Positions 54,605 through 64,000 of a stretch of DNA of 64,000 nucleotides are shown piece after piece. The position numbers and the translations under genes were made by a program. The notes under the pieces are model-generated. The model saw only the letters and a list, made by a program, of their open reading frames with translations, made no database searches and was not told where the DNA came from. Source of the DNA: Maribacter algicola (lineage in GTDB: Bacteria > Bacteroidota > Bacteroidia > Flavobacteriales > Flavobacteriaceae). The stretch is taken from positions 186,001 through 250,000 of the forward strand of contig NZ_QUSX01000003.1 of the NCBI RefSeq assembly GCF_003933245.1. Direction: 5' to 3'. The number at the start of each line of letters is the position of its first letter. Positions within the stretch are counted from its first letter, which is position 1.

Positions 54605-56836
54605 ATGACACTTGTAAAAACAAAAATAGGTAGACGTTCCTTTATTAGGACTTCCGCACTCGCTGGAGGCGGAATGATGGTTGGTTTTAGTTGGCTGGCC
54701 TCCTGTAAAATGACACCCGAAGAAGTAAACAGTCTTCCCAAGGAATGGTTTGAAATTAATGGATTTCTAAAGATAGGGGACAATGGCATGGTGACCATTA
54801 TGTCACCCAATCCGGAAATAGGCCAAAACGTAAAAACGGCCATGCCCATGATAGTAGCTGACGAATTGGATGTGGATTGGAAAAATGTAATCGTAGAACA
54901 GGCACCTTTAAATTTAGATGTTTTCCAGCGCCAATTGGCCGGTGGTAGTCAATCCATTAGGGCTGGTTGGGAAGGATTACGTATGGCGGGGGCTACGGCC
55001 AGAAAAATGTTGAAACAGGCAGCCGCCAAGGCATGGGAAGTTCCAGAAAGTGAAATTACCACCTCTAATGGCACTCTCTATCACAAAGCCAGCAACAAAT
55101 CTGCAGGGTATGGGGAAATGGCATCCGCCGCTGTTGGGGTCACTTCTCCCAACGACCCACCAGAAAACATTGAAGTTCCGGAAGAAGTGGAATTAAAGGA
55201 TATTAAAGATTTTACGATAATAGGTACGGACCGATTAAATGTGGACGGACCAAAAATAGTCACCGGAAAACCACTGTTTGGAATCGATGTTCAGGAAGAA
55301 GGTATGTTAACGGCTATGATCATACATCCCCCCGCCTTTGGTCAAACCTATAAATCCATGGATGCGGAGTCCGTTAAATCTATGCCGGGAATCGTAGATG
55401 TATTTCCAGTGGAAGTATATCCGGAAGGTGTTGAAAAACAATGGTCTGATGGTGGAGGAATCGCTGAATTGGTAGCCGTTGTTGGTGAAAGTACCTGGCA
55501 ATGTATGCAGGCCAAAAAAGCGTTGAAGGTAGAATGGGAAAGCCCGTCCGACTTGGAAAGCACGGCATCCTACGAAGAGGACCTCGAGAAACTGATAGAG
55601 GCTCCAGTTGAGGCACCTGCTAGAAGCGACGGTGATTTTAACAAGGCCATAAAAGGGGCCGCTAAAGTAATAGAACGAACCTACAGTGCTCCATTCTTGG
55701 CGCACAACACCATGGAACCCATGAACTTTTTTGCCAACGTAACTGCGGATAAGGCCGAAGTCAAAGGTCCTATACAGACTCCTGAGTTTTTGGAAAAGAC
55801 CTTATCCTCGGTATTAGGATTGCCCATTGATAAAATAGATGTTGGCATGACCCGTATGGGTGGTGGATTTGGGCGTAGGCTCTACGGACACTTTGGTGTA
55901 GAGGCAGCCGTTATTTCCAAAAAGGTGCAGGCACCGATAAAATTGGTGTATACCCGTGAGGACGATATGACCCAAGGGACCTACAGACCGGCTTACAAAG
56001 TAAGGTTCAAGGCCGGGTTGGATAAGGACAACAATCTAATAGCCTGGTCCGTGAAGGGAGTTGGTACCAATGACGATTTAGTATTTGAAGATAGATTCCC
56101 TGCGGGTGCGGTAGATAATTATTTGGCCGAAAAAACAAGTCTCCAGACCAAAATTACCACCGGGGCATGGAGGGCACCTAGATCCAACTTTATGGCCGGT
56201 GCGGAGCAGTCCTTTATGGACGAGGTAGCCGAATTGGCGGGAAAAGACCCCATCGAATTCCGTTTGGAATTGTTCGACAGGGCCATAAAAGACCCCGTGG
56301 GACCACCTGAGAAAAATGATTATGACCCGGAACGCTATGCAGGAGTATTAAAACTTGCCAAAGAGAAATCTAACTGGGGTAATACCAATGATGGAAAAGC
56401 AAGGGGAGTTTCGGCATATTACTGCCACAATTCCTATGTAGCCCAGGTATTGGATCTTACCATGGACGGTAATAAACCTATGGTAGACAAGGTTGTCTGT
56501 GCCGTTGATTGTGGAATTGTAATCAACCCAATCAGTGCCAAAAACCAGATTGAAGGGGGTATTATTGATGGTATTGGACACGCTACTTATTCTCAAATGA
56601 CCTTTGAGGACGGAGTTCCCCAGCAGCAGAATTTCGACTCCTATCATTTAATCAGAAATAGTGAGGCGCCCAAACAGATAGAATCCTATTTTGTGGACAA
56701 CGGTATAGACCCTACCGGACTGGGAGAACCTTCGTTGCCACCGGTCATCGGGGCATTGGCAAATGCTATGTATAAGGCTACCGGAAAACGTGTCTACAAT
56801 CAACCATTTATCCTTGAAAAAGAAATAGTGGGATAA
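54605..56836 (+). CDS. Molybdopterin-binding large subunit (IorB-like, copy 1)
   Basis: A 743-residue catalytic subunit of an aldehyde/N-heterocycle hydroxylase. A twin-arginine signal (Arg10-Arg11 in GRRSFIRTSALAGGG) ends in a lipobox-like LASC (Cys34), so it is probably exported folded, with cofactor and perhaps its small subunit, and attached to a membrane. Motifs: GGSQSIRAGWEGLRMAGATA, RMGGGFGRRLYG, GAWRAPRSN, and the catalytic Glu708 in TGLGEPSLPPV. It lacks the segment of about 15 residues around position 335 present in copies 2 and 3. The substrate is unknown. Confidence 0.93.
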   Translation: MTLVKTKIGRRSFIRTSALAGGGMMVGFSWLASCKMTPEEVNSLPKEWFEINGFLKIGDNGMVTIMSPNPEIGQNVKTAMPMIVADELDVDWKNVIVEQAPLNLDVFQRQLAGGSQSIRAGWEGLRMAGATARKMLKQAAAKAWEVPESEITTSNGTLYHKASNKSAGYGEMASAAVGVTSPNDPPENIEVPEEVELKDIKDFTIIGTDRLNVDGPKIVTGKPLFGIDVQEEGMLTAMIIHPPAFGQTYKSMDAESVKSMPGIVDVFPVEVYPEGVEKQWSDGGGIAELVAVVGESTWQCMQAKKALKVEWESPSDLESTASYEEDLEKLIEAPVEAPARSDGDFNKAIKGAAKVIERTYSAPFLAHNTMEPMNFFANVTADKAEVKGPIQTPEFLEKTLSSVLGLPIDKIDVGMTRMGGGFGRRLYGHFGVEAAVISKKVQAPIKLVYTREDDMTQGTYRPAYKVRFKAGLDKDNNLIAWSVKGVGTNDDLVFEDRFPAGAVDNYLAEKTSLQTKITTGAWRAPRSNFMAGAEQSFMDEVAELAGKDPIEFRLELFDRAIKDPVGPPEKNDYDPERYAGVLKLAKEKSNWGNTNDGKARGVSAYYCHNSYVAQVLDLTMDGNKPMVDKVVCAVDCGIVINPISAKNQIEGGIIDGIGHATYSQMTFEDGVPQQQNFDSYHLIRNSEAPKQIESYFVDNGIDPTGLGEPSLPPVIGALANAMYKATGKRVYNQPFILEKEIVG

Positions 56837-56891
56837 CATATTGCTTGGCCTATTGCTAGGTATTACCGTTACGACCCCACGGCCGTAATTT

Positions 56892-56927
56892 AAAAAGTGT
56901 CCATGGAAAATCCACGGACACTTTTTT
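56892..56927. terminator. Bidirectional terminator
   Basis: AAAAAGTGTCC-a-TGGA and TCCA-c-GGACACTTTTT form a 15-bp stem with one mismatch and loop AAA, with A and T tracts on either side. It lies between IorB copy 1 and the convergent AraC gene. Confidence 0.9.
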
Positions 56928-56947
56928 ATTATCAGTAAAGTGAACAA

Positions 56948-57853
56948 TCAATTCAATTGCCTAAACTCTTGAGGAGAATGGCCCACCTTATTCTTAAAAA
57001 GACGAGAAAAATGTTGCGGATATTTAAAACCCAATTCGTAGGCGATTTCACTAACTGATTTACCGGGGTCGAACACTTTCTCTTTTGCTACATCGATTAG
57101 CCGATTCTGAATGTACTCTTGAGCGGAATACCCAGTTTCTTTTTTGACCAAGTCGCCAAAATAATTGGAAGACAAATTTTGTTCCTCTGCGAAATAGCTG
57201 ACCGATGGGGTTCCCAACTCCTTGGCCTTACCAGTTTGGAAATAAGAATTCAAGGAAATGTCAAACCTCTGAATCACCCCAAGATTTTCCTTTTCCCGGG
57301 TAATGAACTGCCGATCGTAGAACCTCATGCAGTATTTCAAAAATAGTTCAATACTGGCGACTACAAGTTCCTTACTGTGCTTGTCTATTCCGTATGAAAG
57401 CTCCGTTCGAATCTTATCAAAAAGATCCAACACCAATTGCCTTTCCTTTTTTGAGATATGAAGTGCTTCATGAGATAGATAAGAGAAAAATCCATAATCG
57501 CTGATTGTTTTTGCCAAATGGGTTCCATAAAGCAAATCTGGATGAAACAAAAGCGCATGGCCCGATGGTTTAAAACTTGCATCGATATGCCCAACATTCA
57601 CTACTTGTCCAGGTGCCAAAAAAACCAAGGTCCCATCTTGGTAGTCATAGTTTTGGCGACCATATCTTAAAATACAGCCCTCCCCTTGTTTCAGGAAAAT
57701 TCCATAGAAATGGTAGCGGACAGCCTCCGCATTATCCTGTCCATCCATAATACCTTCAGAAAGATCATGAACACTTACGAGGGGGTGTAAGGTCGATAGA
57801 TTAAATTTGGAACAATAATCATCCACTTTTACCAAATCTTTAATTGAGGCCAT
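56948..57853 (-). CDS. AraC-family transcriptional regulator
   Basis: A 301-residue protein with an N-terminal cupin-like effector domain (FLAPGQVVNVGHI near 95-107) and a C-terminal double helix-turn-helix (YIQNRLIDVAKEKVF, then SVSEIAYELGFKYPQHFSRL and FKNKVGHSPQEFRQLN). It lies between the two molybdenum hydroxylase sets and is divergent from the NTF2-like gene, so it may control one or both. No operator can be assigned. The 213-base gap to the next gene is AT-rich and has one TAAGTTTG at 57977-57984. Confidence 0.92.
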   Translation of the reverse strand: MASIKDLVKVDDYCSKFNLSTLHPLVSVHDLSEGIMDGQDNAEAVRYHFYGIFLKQGEGCILRYGRQNYDYQDGTLVFLAPGQVVNVGHIDASFKPSGHALLFHPDLLYGTHLAKTISDYGFFSYLSHEALHISKKERQLVLDLFDKIRTELSYGIDKHSKELVVASIELFLKYCMRFYDRQFITREKENLGVIQRFDISLNSYFQTGKAKELGTPSVSYFAEEQNLSSNYFGDLVKKETGYSAQEYIQNRLIDVAKEKVFDPGKSVSEIAYELGFKYPQHFSRLFKNKVGHSPQEFRQLN

Positions 57854-58066
57854 ACGATATTTTACTTTCTCCGAAAGTAGTTAAAGTTTTGTGAACAAAC
57901 CATTTAGCACTTCAAAATCAGTAAAAATGGTACGTTATTCCATAAATAAGGTAACTTACCCGTTCTAAATAATTCCTAAGTTTGAAATGCTTGTTTATGT
58001 CGAGTTCAACGAGCGATTTTTTATCTCTGATAAAATTTTAAAAGCAAACCCTTTAACACACACAAA

Positions 58067-58519
58067 ATGAAAAATTTAGTATTCGCACTTTTTTTAGTAG
58101 TAAGTAGCGCCAATACGTTTGCCCAAAATGGCACGATTGAAAATGAAATCAAGGAACTATCCAAACAAAAATGGCAATGGATGGCAGACAAGGATGTTGA
58201 CAAACTGGCCGACCTGTTCCATGACAAATCAAAATTTGTACACATGAGTGGATCCTGGAAAAAGGACAGGGAACTTGAAATAATTAAGACAGGAAGCATT
58301 TGGTACAAAAATGCCGAGGTACATGATGTTGCAGTAGAGACCTTTGGGGATGATACTGTGGTACTTTGGAACCGTATTACGCTTACTGCCCATGTAAGGG
58401 GAAACGATGTTACTACGGAGTTTACTGTAACGGAATTCTATAAAAAAGAAGAGGGCGACTGGAAATTGCTTGACCTGACCTTTAGCAGTGTACGTGACAC
58501 CCATGAAATCGAACATTAA
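58067..58519 (+). CDS. Secreted NTF2-like (DUF4440/SnoaL-type) protein
   Basis: A 150-residue protein with a signal peptide (about 1-20, ending NTFAQ) and one cone-shaped NTF2-like domain: EIKELSKQKWQWMADKDVDK with LADLFHDKSKFVHMSG in the first half, VAVETFGDDTVVLWNRITLT and VTEFYKKEEGDWKLLDLTFS in the second. Such proteins bind or convert small hydrophobic molecules; no catalytic residues can be assigned. The place beside the AraC gene and two hydroxylase sets suggests a link with the same periplasmic chemistry. Confidence 0.82.
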   Translation: MKNLVFALFLVVSSANTFAQNGTIENEIKELSKQKWQWMADKDVDKLADLFHDKSKFVHMSGSWKKDRELEIIKTGSIWYKNAEVHDVAVETFGDDTVVLWNRITLTAHVRGNDVTTEFTVTEFYKKEEGDWKLLDLTFSSVRDTHEIEH

Positions 58520-58758
58520 TTTGTGGATGAAAAAAATCGTACCTTATAATCCAATTTAGTTAGGTAGTATGCCTGTTCTACAAAAGTAAATGTCAATCTA
58601 TGCGGATAGAATCAAACAAAAACTTGTATCGATAATTAAAAAATTGATTTTCAAATATTTATATCCGATAGAAATTTAACACGAGAGCCTATAAAGAGTC
58701 CTGATTTACTTCTACAAAAGAAAAATATTAGTTATAATTTTAGATAAACATTCTTTTT

Positions 58759-59223
58759 ATGGCAACTTTCAATTTAAACATAAACGGTGAGGAACACAGC
58801 GTAGATGTAGATCCATCCACCCCCATGCTTTGGGTTTTACGAGACCACATCAAATTGGTCGGCACGAAATACGGTTGCGGTATCGCACAATGTGGTGCCT
58901 GTACCATACACTTAGATGGCAATGCAGTTCGTTCGTGTCAATTGCCAGTTTCGGCAGTTGCCGACAAAGAAATAACAACTATCGAAGGGCTATCGGAAAA
59001 CGGCGACCATCCTGTGCAAAAAGCGTGGTTGGAAGTGGATGTTCCCCAGTGTGGCTACTGCCAAGCGGGACAGATAATGTCCGCGTCCGCCTTATTAAAA
59101 AGGAATCCCAACCCTTCAGATGAAGAGATTGAAGCTGCCATGAACGGAAACATTTGTCGCTGCGGTACCTATATCCGAATCAAAAAAGCCATCAAAATGG
59201 CGGCTAATAGCAAAATAGCCTAA
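58759..59223 (+). CDS. [2Fe-2S] small subunit of a molybdenum hydroxylase (IorA-like, copy 2)
   Basis: 154 residues with the same eight cluster ligands at the same positions as copy 1 (Cys40, 45, 48, 60; Cys98, 101, 133, 135). It precedes two large-subunit genes by 11 bases and may serve both. The 239-base region upstream (58520-58758) is AT-rich, with two related TTCTACAAAAG sequences (at about 58573 and 58710) and no consensus promoter that I can identify. Confidence 0.94.
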   Translation: MATFNLNINGEEHSVDVDPSTPMLWVLRDHIKLVGTKYGCGIAQCGACTIHLDGNAVRSCQLPVSAVADKEITTIEGLSENGDHPVQKAWLEVDVPQCGYCQAGQIMSASALLKRNPNPSDEEIEAAMNGNICRCGTYIRIKKAIKMAANSKIA

Positions 59224-59234
59224 AAACAAAAACC

Positions 59235-61511
59235 ATGACACACGTAAAAACACCACTAGGAAGAAGAGCATTTCTAAAAAATACCGGTCTGGCCAGCGGC
59301 GGATTGATCATTGGTTTTAGTTGGTTGAATTCCTGTAAACCCAAGGCAGTATCTGAAAAAGAGCTGGAGATGGCCTTGGAAATGCCCAAGGAATGGTCAG
59401 AATTCAACAGCTATATCAAAATAGGCGAAAACGGGGTGGTGACCTTAATGGCGCCCAATCCGGAATTCGGTTCCAATGTAAAAACCTCCCTCCCCATGAT
59501 TTTGGCCGAGGAATTGGATGTGGATTGGAAAATGGTCATCATTGAACAAGCAAATTTCCACCCCGAGAAATTCGACAGGCAATTTACAGGTGGAAGCCAA
59601 GGGGTCCGAAGAGGTTGGCCAGGTCTAAGGTTGGCCGGAGCAACCGCCCGACAAATGTTGCTTATGGCAGCTGCCCAACAATGGAACGTGCCAGTAGATG
59701 AATTGAGCGCCAATAATGGAACCGTTCACCACGAAGCTAGTGGTCAGGAATTATCGTATGGTGTATTGGCCTCACTGGCAAAGAATATTGTTATTCCCGA
59801 GGAAAAAGAAATTCCTTTAAAGGCCGTGAGCGATTTTAAGATTGTAGGTGTTTCCAAAAAGAATGTCGATACCAAAAACATTATTACCGGAAAATCACTT
59901 TTTACCATAGACCTACAGGAAGAAGGCATGTTAGTGGCCATGGTCGCACTTCCTCCTTTTGGTATGAAGATTAAATCTTTGGATGGTTCGGCAGCGAAAT
60001 CAATGCCAGGAATTAAGGATGTGTTTACCATAAATGCCATTCCCGAAAACTACGATCGTAATGGCTTCGATGTATTTACACATGACGAAATCGCCGTAGT
60101 TGTTGGAAATAGTACTTGGGAGGTGATGCAGGCAAAGAAGGAATTGAAAATGGAGCTGGAACCAATTTCGGATTCTGAATTCGTGATGGCCGGTTTTAGG
60201 GGCAAAACCACTGTCAAAGTACCTGCCGGACTTGAAAGTACCAGCGATCATTATGCAAAAATGGAAGAAATGTCCCTGAAAAAAGCGAATGTCCTGAGAA
60301 GGGATGGAAACCCCGAAGCGGCATTTCAAAACGCGGACAAAATATTGGAGCGAACCTATACCGCGCCTTATTTGGCCCATAATTGCATGGAACCGGTCAC
60401 TTGCTTTGCACACGTGACAGAAAATGAGGCTGTTCTGCATGCACCGATTCAGGCACCTGAGCTTATTTCCGGTACATTGAAAGCCAGATTGGGGCTTCCT
60501 GAGGACAACATACATATAAACCTGACCCGTATGGGGGGCGGTTTTGGTCAAAGGGCCTACGGTCACCATTTGGTAGAGGCAGCCGTTATTTCCCAAAAAA
60601 TAAAGGCACCGGTGAAATTGGTCTATACCCGAGAAGACGATATGACCTACGGAATATACAGGCCTACCTACACCGCAACCTATAGGGCTGCCTTGGATAA
60701 GGACAACAACCTCATAGGTTTCCATGTCCGCGGAGGTGGAATCCCTGAGCATCCCGTTGCGGCAAACCGTTTTCCGGCAGGAGCCATTGAAAATTATTTG
60801 GCCGAAGGATGGGCGTTGGAATCCAACATAACCATAGGGGCCTTTAGGGCACCCAGATCTAATTTTATTGCCGGGGCAGAACAGTCTTTTTTAGACGAAT
60901 TGGCAGAATTGATGGGGAAAGACCCTATTGATTTTAGATTGGAGCTTTTGGATAGGGCCATAAAGAATCCTGTAGGCGAAAACAATGACTACGAAGCGGA
61001 ACGCTATGCAGGGGTATTGGAATTGGTAAAGGAAAAATCCGGTTGGAACGAAAGTCAAAAACCGGGAATCCATAGAGGGGTTTCAGCTTATTTCTGCCAT
61101 AACAGTTATGTAGCGCAAGTCTTGGAGTTATCCATGGACGGTGAAATGCCCAAAATGGAAAAGGTAACGGCAGCAATCGACTGTGGTATCGTCATAAACC
61201 CAGATTTCGCGATTAATATGGCCGAAGGCGGCATCGTTGATGGGATAGGAAACGCCCTATTTGGGGAAATGACCTTCACAAACGGTGTTCCCGACCATAA
61301 AAACTTTGACACCTACAAAATGATTCGGTTTAAGGAGGCACCTGAAACCATCGATGTGCATTTTGTAAAGAATGAAATAGACCCCACTGGCCTGGGTGAG
61401 CCACCCTTTCCTCCTATTTTCGGAGCTTTGGCAAACGCCCTCTATAAAGCCACGGGGCAACGGCACTATCAGCAACCCTTTATAACGGGCAAACAGCCAT
61501 TGGTTGGATAA
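59235..61511 (+). CDS. Molybdopterin-binding large subunit (IorB-like, copy 2)
   Basis: 758-residue catalytic subunit. Twin-arginine signal with Arg10-Arg11 (GRRAFLKNTGLASGG) and Cys34 in WLNSC, a weaker lipobox than in the other copies. Motifs: GGSQGVRRGWPGLRLAGATA, RMGGGFGQRAYG, GAFRAPRSN, HNCMEP, and catalytic Glu722 in TGLGEPPFPPI. Compared with copy 1 it has an extra segment around residues 320-350 (PAGLESTSDHYAKMEEMS), shared with copy 3, so copies 2 and 3 are closer to each other. It follows the small subunit and precedes copy 3 by 33 bases. Confidence 0.93.
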   Translation: MTHVKTPLGRRAFLKNTGLASGGLIIGFSWLNSCKPKAVSEKELEMALEMPKEWSEFNSYIKIGENGVVTLMAPNPEFGSNVKTSLPMILAEELDVDWKMVIIEQANFHPEKFDRQFTGGSQGVRRGWPGLRLAGATARQMLLMAAAQQWNVPVDELSANNGTVHHEASGQELSYGVLASLAKNIVIPEEKEIPLKAVSDFKIVGVSKKNVDTKNIITGKSLFTIDLQEEGMLVAMVALPPFGMKIKSLDGSAAKSMPGIKDVFTINAIPENYDRNGFDVFTHDEIAVVVGNSTWEVMQAKKELKMELEPISDSEFVMAGFRGKTTVKVPAGLESTSDHYAKMEEMSLKKANVLRRDGNPEAAFQNADKILERTYTAPYLAHNCMEPVTCFAHVTENEAVLHAPIQAPELISGTLKARLGLPEDNIHINLTRMGGGFGQRAYGHHLVEAAVISQKIKAPVKLVYTREDDMTYGIYRPTYTATYRAALDKDNNLIGFHVRGGGIPEHPVAANRFPAGAIENYLAEGWALESNITIGAFRAPRSNFIAGAEQSFLDELAELMGKDPIDFRLELLDRAIKNPVGENNDYEAERYAGVLELVKEKSGWNESQKPGIHRGVSAYFCHNSYVAQVLELSMDGEMPKMEKVTAAIDCGIVINPDFAINMAEGGIVDGIGNALFGEMTFTNGVPDHKNFDTYKMIRFKEAPETIDVHFVKNEIDPTGLGEPPFPPIFGALANALYKATGQRHYQQPFITGKQPLVG

Positions 61512-61544
61512 GAGGATAATGACCATAGTTAATACCCCAAAAGC

Positions 61545-63791
61545 ATGAATACCGTTAATACCAAAATAGGCCGACGATCTTTTATAAAGAACAGCACCTT
61601 GGCCGGTGGCGGATTGGTGTTGGGCTTTAGCTGGTTGGCTTCCTGCAAAATGTCTACTGAAGAAGTGAACCAACTACCCAAAGAATGGTTTAAAATCAAT
61701 GGATACTTAAAAATAGCGGACAATGGTCAGGTGACCATTCTATCACCCAATCCGGAAGGGGGCCAAAATGTAAAGACCTCCATGCCCATGATCGTAGCCG
61801 ATGAACTTGGAGTAGACTGGAAGGATGTCATTGTTGAACAAGCACCGTTGGACACAAATGCCTTTTCCTTCCAATTTTTGGGAGGAAGCCAATCCATCCG
61901 TCGCGGTTGGGACGGACTCCGTATGGCCGGCGCTTCGGCAAAAGCCATGTTGGTGACCGCGGTGTCCCAAGCTTGGCAAGTACCGATCGATGAAATTATT
62001 GCCGAAAACGGAATATTGCGACATAATGGTAGCGATAAAAGTATCTCCTACGGTGAAATGGCTTCAGCTGCAGCGCAGTTGGAAGTTCCAAAAGAAGTTA
62101 CTCTAAAGGACATCAAGGATTTTACAATCATTGGTACCTCACAAAAAAATGTGGACGGACACAAAATAGTTACCGGAAAACCTCTATTTGGGGTAGACAC
62201 CTATAAAGAGGGCATGCTGACCGCCATGATCGTACATCCGCCTGCTTTCGGATTAAAGCTAACATCCATCGATGATAGCACAGCGAAAAACATGCCGGGC
62301 ATCCAAGATATTTTTACCATAAAGGTTTTCAACGACGACTATGAAAAGGCCTTCTTTGATACGCGGACCTTTAACGAAGTAGCGGTTATTGTAGGTAATT
62401 CCACATGGGAAGTCATGAATGCCAAAAAGGTCTTGAAAATAGAATGTGAACCAATAGAAAGCAGTACGGACAACAGAGACCGATTTGGCCGAAAATGGAA
62501 GGAACATACCCCCGCCGGATTGGAAAGCACCTCCAAACATTATGCACAAATGGAAGGCCTAGCCTCCAAAAAGGCTACCGTTAAACGTAGGGATGGTAAT
62601 CCGGAAATGGCCTTCAAAAATGCCACGAAGGTTATCGAGGCCACCTATACCGCTCCCTTTCTTGCCCACAATTGTATGGAGCCTATGAACTTTTTCGCTA
62701 ATGTCACGGATGATAAGGCAGTGCTCATTGGTCCATTGCAAAAACCGGAATTGACGGAACAGACCCTCTCGGCCAGATTAGGTATGCCCATTGAAAATAT
62801 CGATATTCAAATGACCCGTTTGGGCGGGGGTTATGGACGCAGGTCCTATGCACACTGGCTCGTGGAAGCGGCTCTCATTTCCCAAAAAATGAAAGCTCCG
62901 GTTAAACTGATTTACTCACGGGAAGATGATATGACGGATGGAATCTACCGTCCCTCCTACCAAGCTACGTATAGGGCAGGTTTGGATGCCGATAACAACC
63001 TCATCGCCTTTCATGTGATTGCGGGCGGTATCCCTCAAAGCCCTTTGCATGAAAACAGATTTCCCGCAGGTGCCGTGGAACACTATTTGGCCGAGGATTG
63101 GACTATAGATTCCAATATAACGGTAGGTTCTTTCAGGGCGCCCAGTTCCAATTTTATCGCTTGTGCCGAACAATCCTTTTTGGATGAAGTAGCCGAAGCG
63201 GCCGGAAAGGACCCCATTGATTTCCGATTGGAATTATTGGAACGAGCCCAAAACAATCCGGTTGGAGAAAACAACGACTATGAGCCCGAGCGCTATACAG
63301 GGGTACTGAAATTGGTCAAGGAAAAATCGGGTTGGGAAAACAAGAAGGGATTGTCCCGAGGAGTTGCCGCCTATTTTTGCCATAATTCCTACGCAGCACA
63401 AGTATTGGACCTCAAATGGGAGAATAATAAACCCGTAATAGAAAAAGTAACCTGCGCCGTCGATTGTGGCATCGTCATCAATCCAGATGCAGCCATTAAT
63501 CTCGTCGAGGGTGGTATTGTTGATGGGATAGGAAATGCGCTCTATGGGGAAATTACTTTTAAGGACGGTGTTCCCCAGCAAAATAATTTTGACACCTACC
63601 GCATGATTCGGATGGGCGAGGCCCCCAAGGAAATAGACGTGCATTTTGTTCAAAACAAAATTAATCCTACGGGATTGGGAGAACCCAGCTTTCCTCCTGT
63701 TTTTGCGGCCCTTGCCAACGCCATATACAAAGCCACGGGCAAACGTTCCTATCGCCAACCTTTTTTAAGGGACCGAGAAATTTTAGGATAA
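61545..63791 (+). CDS. Molybdopterin-binding large subunit (IorB-like, copy 3)
   Basis: 748-residue catalytic subunit with twin-arginine signal (GRRSFIKNSTLAGGG) and lipobox-like LASC (Cys34). Motifs: GGSQSIRRGWDGLRMAGASA, RLGGGYGRRSYA, GSFRAPSSN (Ser replaces the Arg of APRSN in copies 1 and 2), HNCMEP, and catalytic Glu713 in TGLGEPSFPPV. No small-subunit gene follows it, so it probably uses the one at 58759. The changes in the cofactor-side motifs suggest a different substrate from copy 2. Confidence 0.93.
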   Translation: MNTVNTKIGRRSFIKNSTLAGGGLVLGFSWLASCKMSTEEVNQLPKEWFKINGYLKIADNGQVTILSPNPEGGQNVKTSMPMIVADELGVDWKDVIVEQAPLDTNAFSFQFLGGSQSIRRGWDGLRMAGASAKAMLVTAVSQAWQVPIDEIIAENGILRHNGSDKSISYGEMASAAAQLEVPKEVTLKDIKDFTIIGTSQKNVDGHKIVTGKPLFGVDTYKEGMLTAMIVHPPAFGLKLTSIDDSTAKNMPGIQDIFTIKVFNDDYEKAFFDTRTFNEVAVIVGNSTWEVMNAKKVLKIECEPIESSTDNRDRFGRKWKEHTPAGLESTSKHYAQMEGLASKKATVKRRDGNPEMAFKNATKVIEATYTAPFLAHNCMEPMNFFANVTDDKAVLIGPLQKPELTEQTLSARLGMPIENIDIQMTRLGGGYGRRSYAHWLVEAALISQKMKAPVKLIYSREDDMTDGIYRPSYQATYRAGLDADNNLIAFHVIAGGIPQSPLHENRFPAGAVEHYLAEDWTIDSNITVGSFRAPSSNFIACAEQSFLDEVAEAAGKDPIDFRLELLERAQNNPVGENNDYEPERYTGVLKLVKEKSGWENKKGLSRGVAAYFCHNSYAAQVLDLKWENNKPVIEKVTCAVDCGIVINPDAAINLVEGGIVDGIGNALYGEITFKDGVPQQNNFDTYRMIRMGEAPKEIDVHFVQNKINPTGLGEPSFPPVFAALANAIYKATGKRSYRQPFLRDREILG

Positions 63792-63804
63792 AAGATTATT
63801 CCCT

Positions 63805-64000
63805 TTACTGGATTTGATTTGTGAACAGTAAAAAAGGAAGGCCCTTATCATGGGCCTTTACAGGTCCAACTTCCATTAAGTTCAATCTGGTTAGTAATTT
63901 TTTCGAGCGCTCGTTATCTTCTGTAGTAACCGCAAGGATTTTGGTAAAACCCAGGGTATTCTTTCCGAATTGCATAACCGCCAAGGACGCTTCCATCATA
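63805..64000 (-). CDS. GNAT-family N-acetyltransferase (5' part outside window)
   Basis: The visible 64 C-terminal residues, GFTKILAVTTEDNERSKKLL followed by TRLNLMEVG, match the end of a RimJ/RimL-type acetyltransferase, where 'i.a.t...N..S.klleklGf' forms the last helix and strand. The reading frame runs off the right edge, so the start and acetyl-CoA site are not seen. It is convergent with the copy 3 large subunit gene, 13 bases apart, with no clear terminator between them. Confidence 0.8.
   Translation of the reverse strand, partial: MMEASLAVMQFGKNTLGFTKILAVTTEDNERSKKLLTRLNLMEVGPVKAHDKGLPFLLFTNQIQ

Noticed and set aside
54541..54849. Small minus-strand frame overlapping the IorA/IorB junction
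   Set aside because: Antisense to two conserved genes and without any recognisable domain.
60000..60752. 250-codon open frame opposite the second IorB-like gene
   Set aside because: Antisense to a conserved molybdopterin subunit; similar antisense frames recur opposite copies 1 and 3, as expected from shared codon patterns.

Overview
The window is a gene-dense stretch (about 40% G+C by eye) of the chromosome of a member of the Flavobacteriaceae (Bacteroidota), probably marine. Supporting signs are the gliding genes gldB and gldC, a long FtsZ with an acidic tail, a DnaG with no zinc ligands, a split MetH, promoters of the TTG-N(17-21)-TAnnTTTG type, and little use of Shine-Dalgarno sites. I see no phage, transposon, CRISPR array, tRNA or rRNA.

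1-15.9 kb (minus strand): a complete division and cell wall (dcw) operon in the order mraZ, rsmH, ftsL-like, ftsI, murE, mraY, murD, ftsW, murG, murC, ftsQ, ftsA, ftsZ. It ends in a terminator and is followed by a YqeY-domain gene cut by the window edge. Three 10-bp-spaced GTGG boxes sit upstream of mraZ. 16-23.6 kb: an alpha/beta hydrolase, yihA, gldC/gldB, nadE, an atypical NarL-type response regulator, dnaG and two small genes. 23.6-26.1 kb: an ECF sigma factor, a membrane-anchored putative anti-sigma protein and a barrel-like protein in one operon. 26.2-32.7 kb: polyprenyl synthase, rlmN, queA, aroA, a MazG-like protein, dtd and rsgA.

33.4-37.6 kb: a pheA, aminotransferase, tyrA, DAHP synthase/chorismate mutase operon. 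Its leader contains an unannotated short ORF rich in Phe and Tyr codons, followed by mutually exclusive hairpins. This is a transcription attenuator and the most striking regulatory structure in the window. 37.6-40.7 kb: a pair of small secreted paralogues, one broken by an amber codon, a GIN-domain lipoprotein and a PagL-like protein.

40.8-53.9 kb: sulfur and methionine metabolism. metH (two genes) and metF lie behind a SAM-I riboswitch. A sulfate assimilation operon (DUF2061, cysH, cysD, cysN, sulfite reductase with a HEPN tail, SUMT, thioredoxin-reductase-like FNR) starts from a consensus promoter flanked by two copies of a probable operator, next to an Rrf2 regulator with a cysteine cluster. 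54.1-63.8 kb: two sets of isoquinoline-oxidoreductase-like molybdenum hydroxylase genes (small-large, then small-large-large), separated by an AraC regulator and an NTF2-like secreted protein. A GNAT gene is cut by the right edge.

The genes join up in several pathways: murC/D/E/G and mraY make the lipid II that FtsW and FtsI polymerise at the FtsZ/FtsA/FtsQ ring; the sulfate operon delivers sulfide for cysteine and so for methionine, made by MetH with methyl-THF from MetF; the aromatic operon makes Phe and Tyr under control of their own codons.
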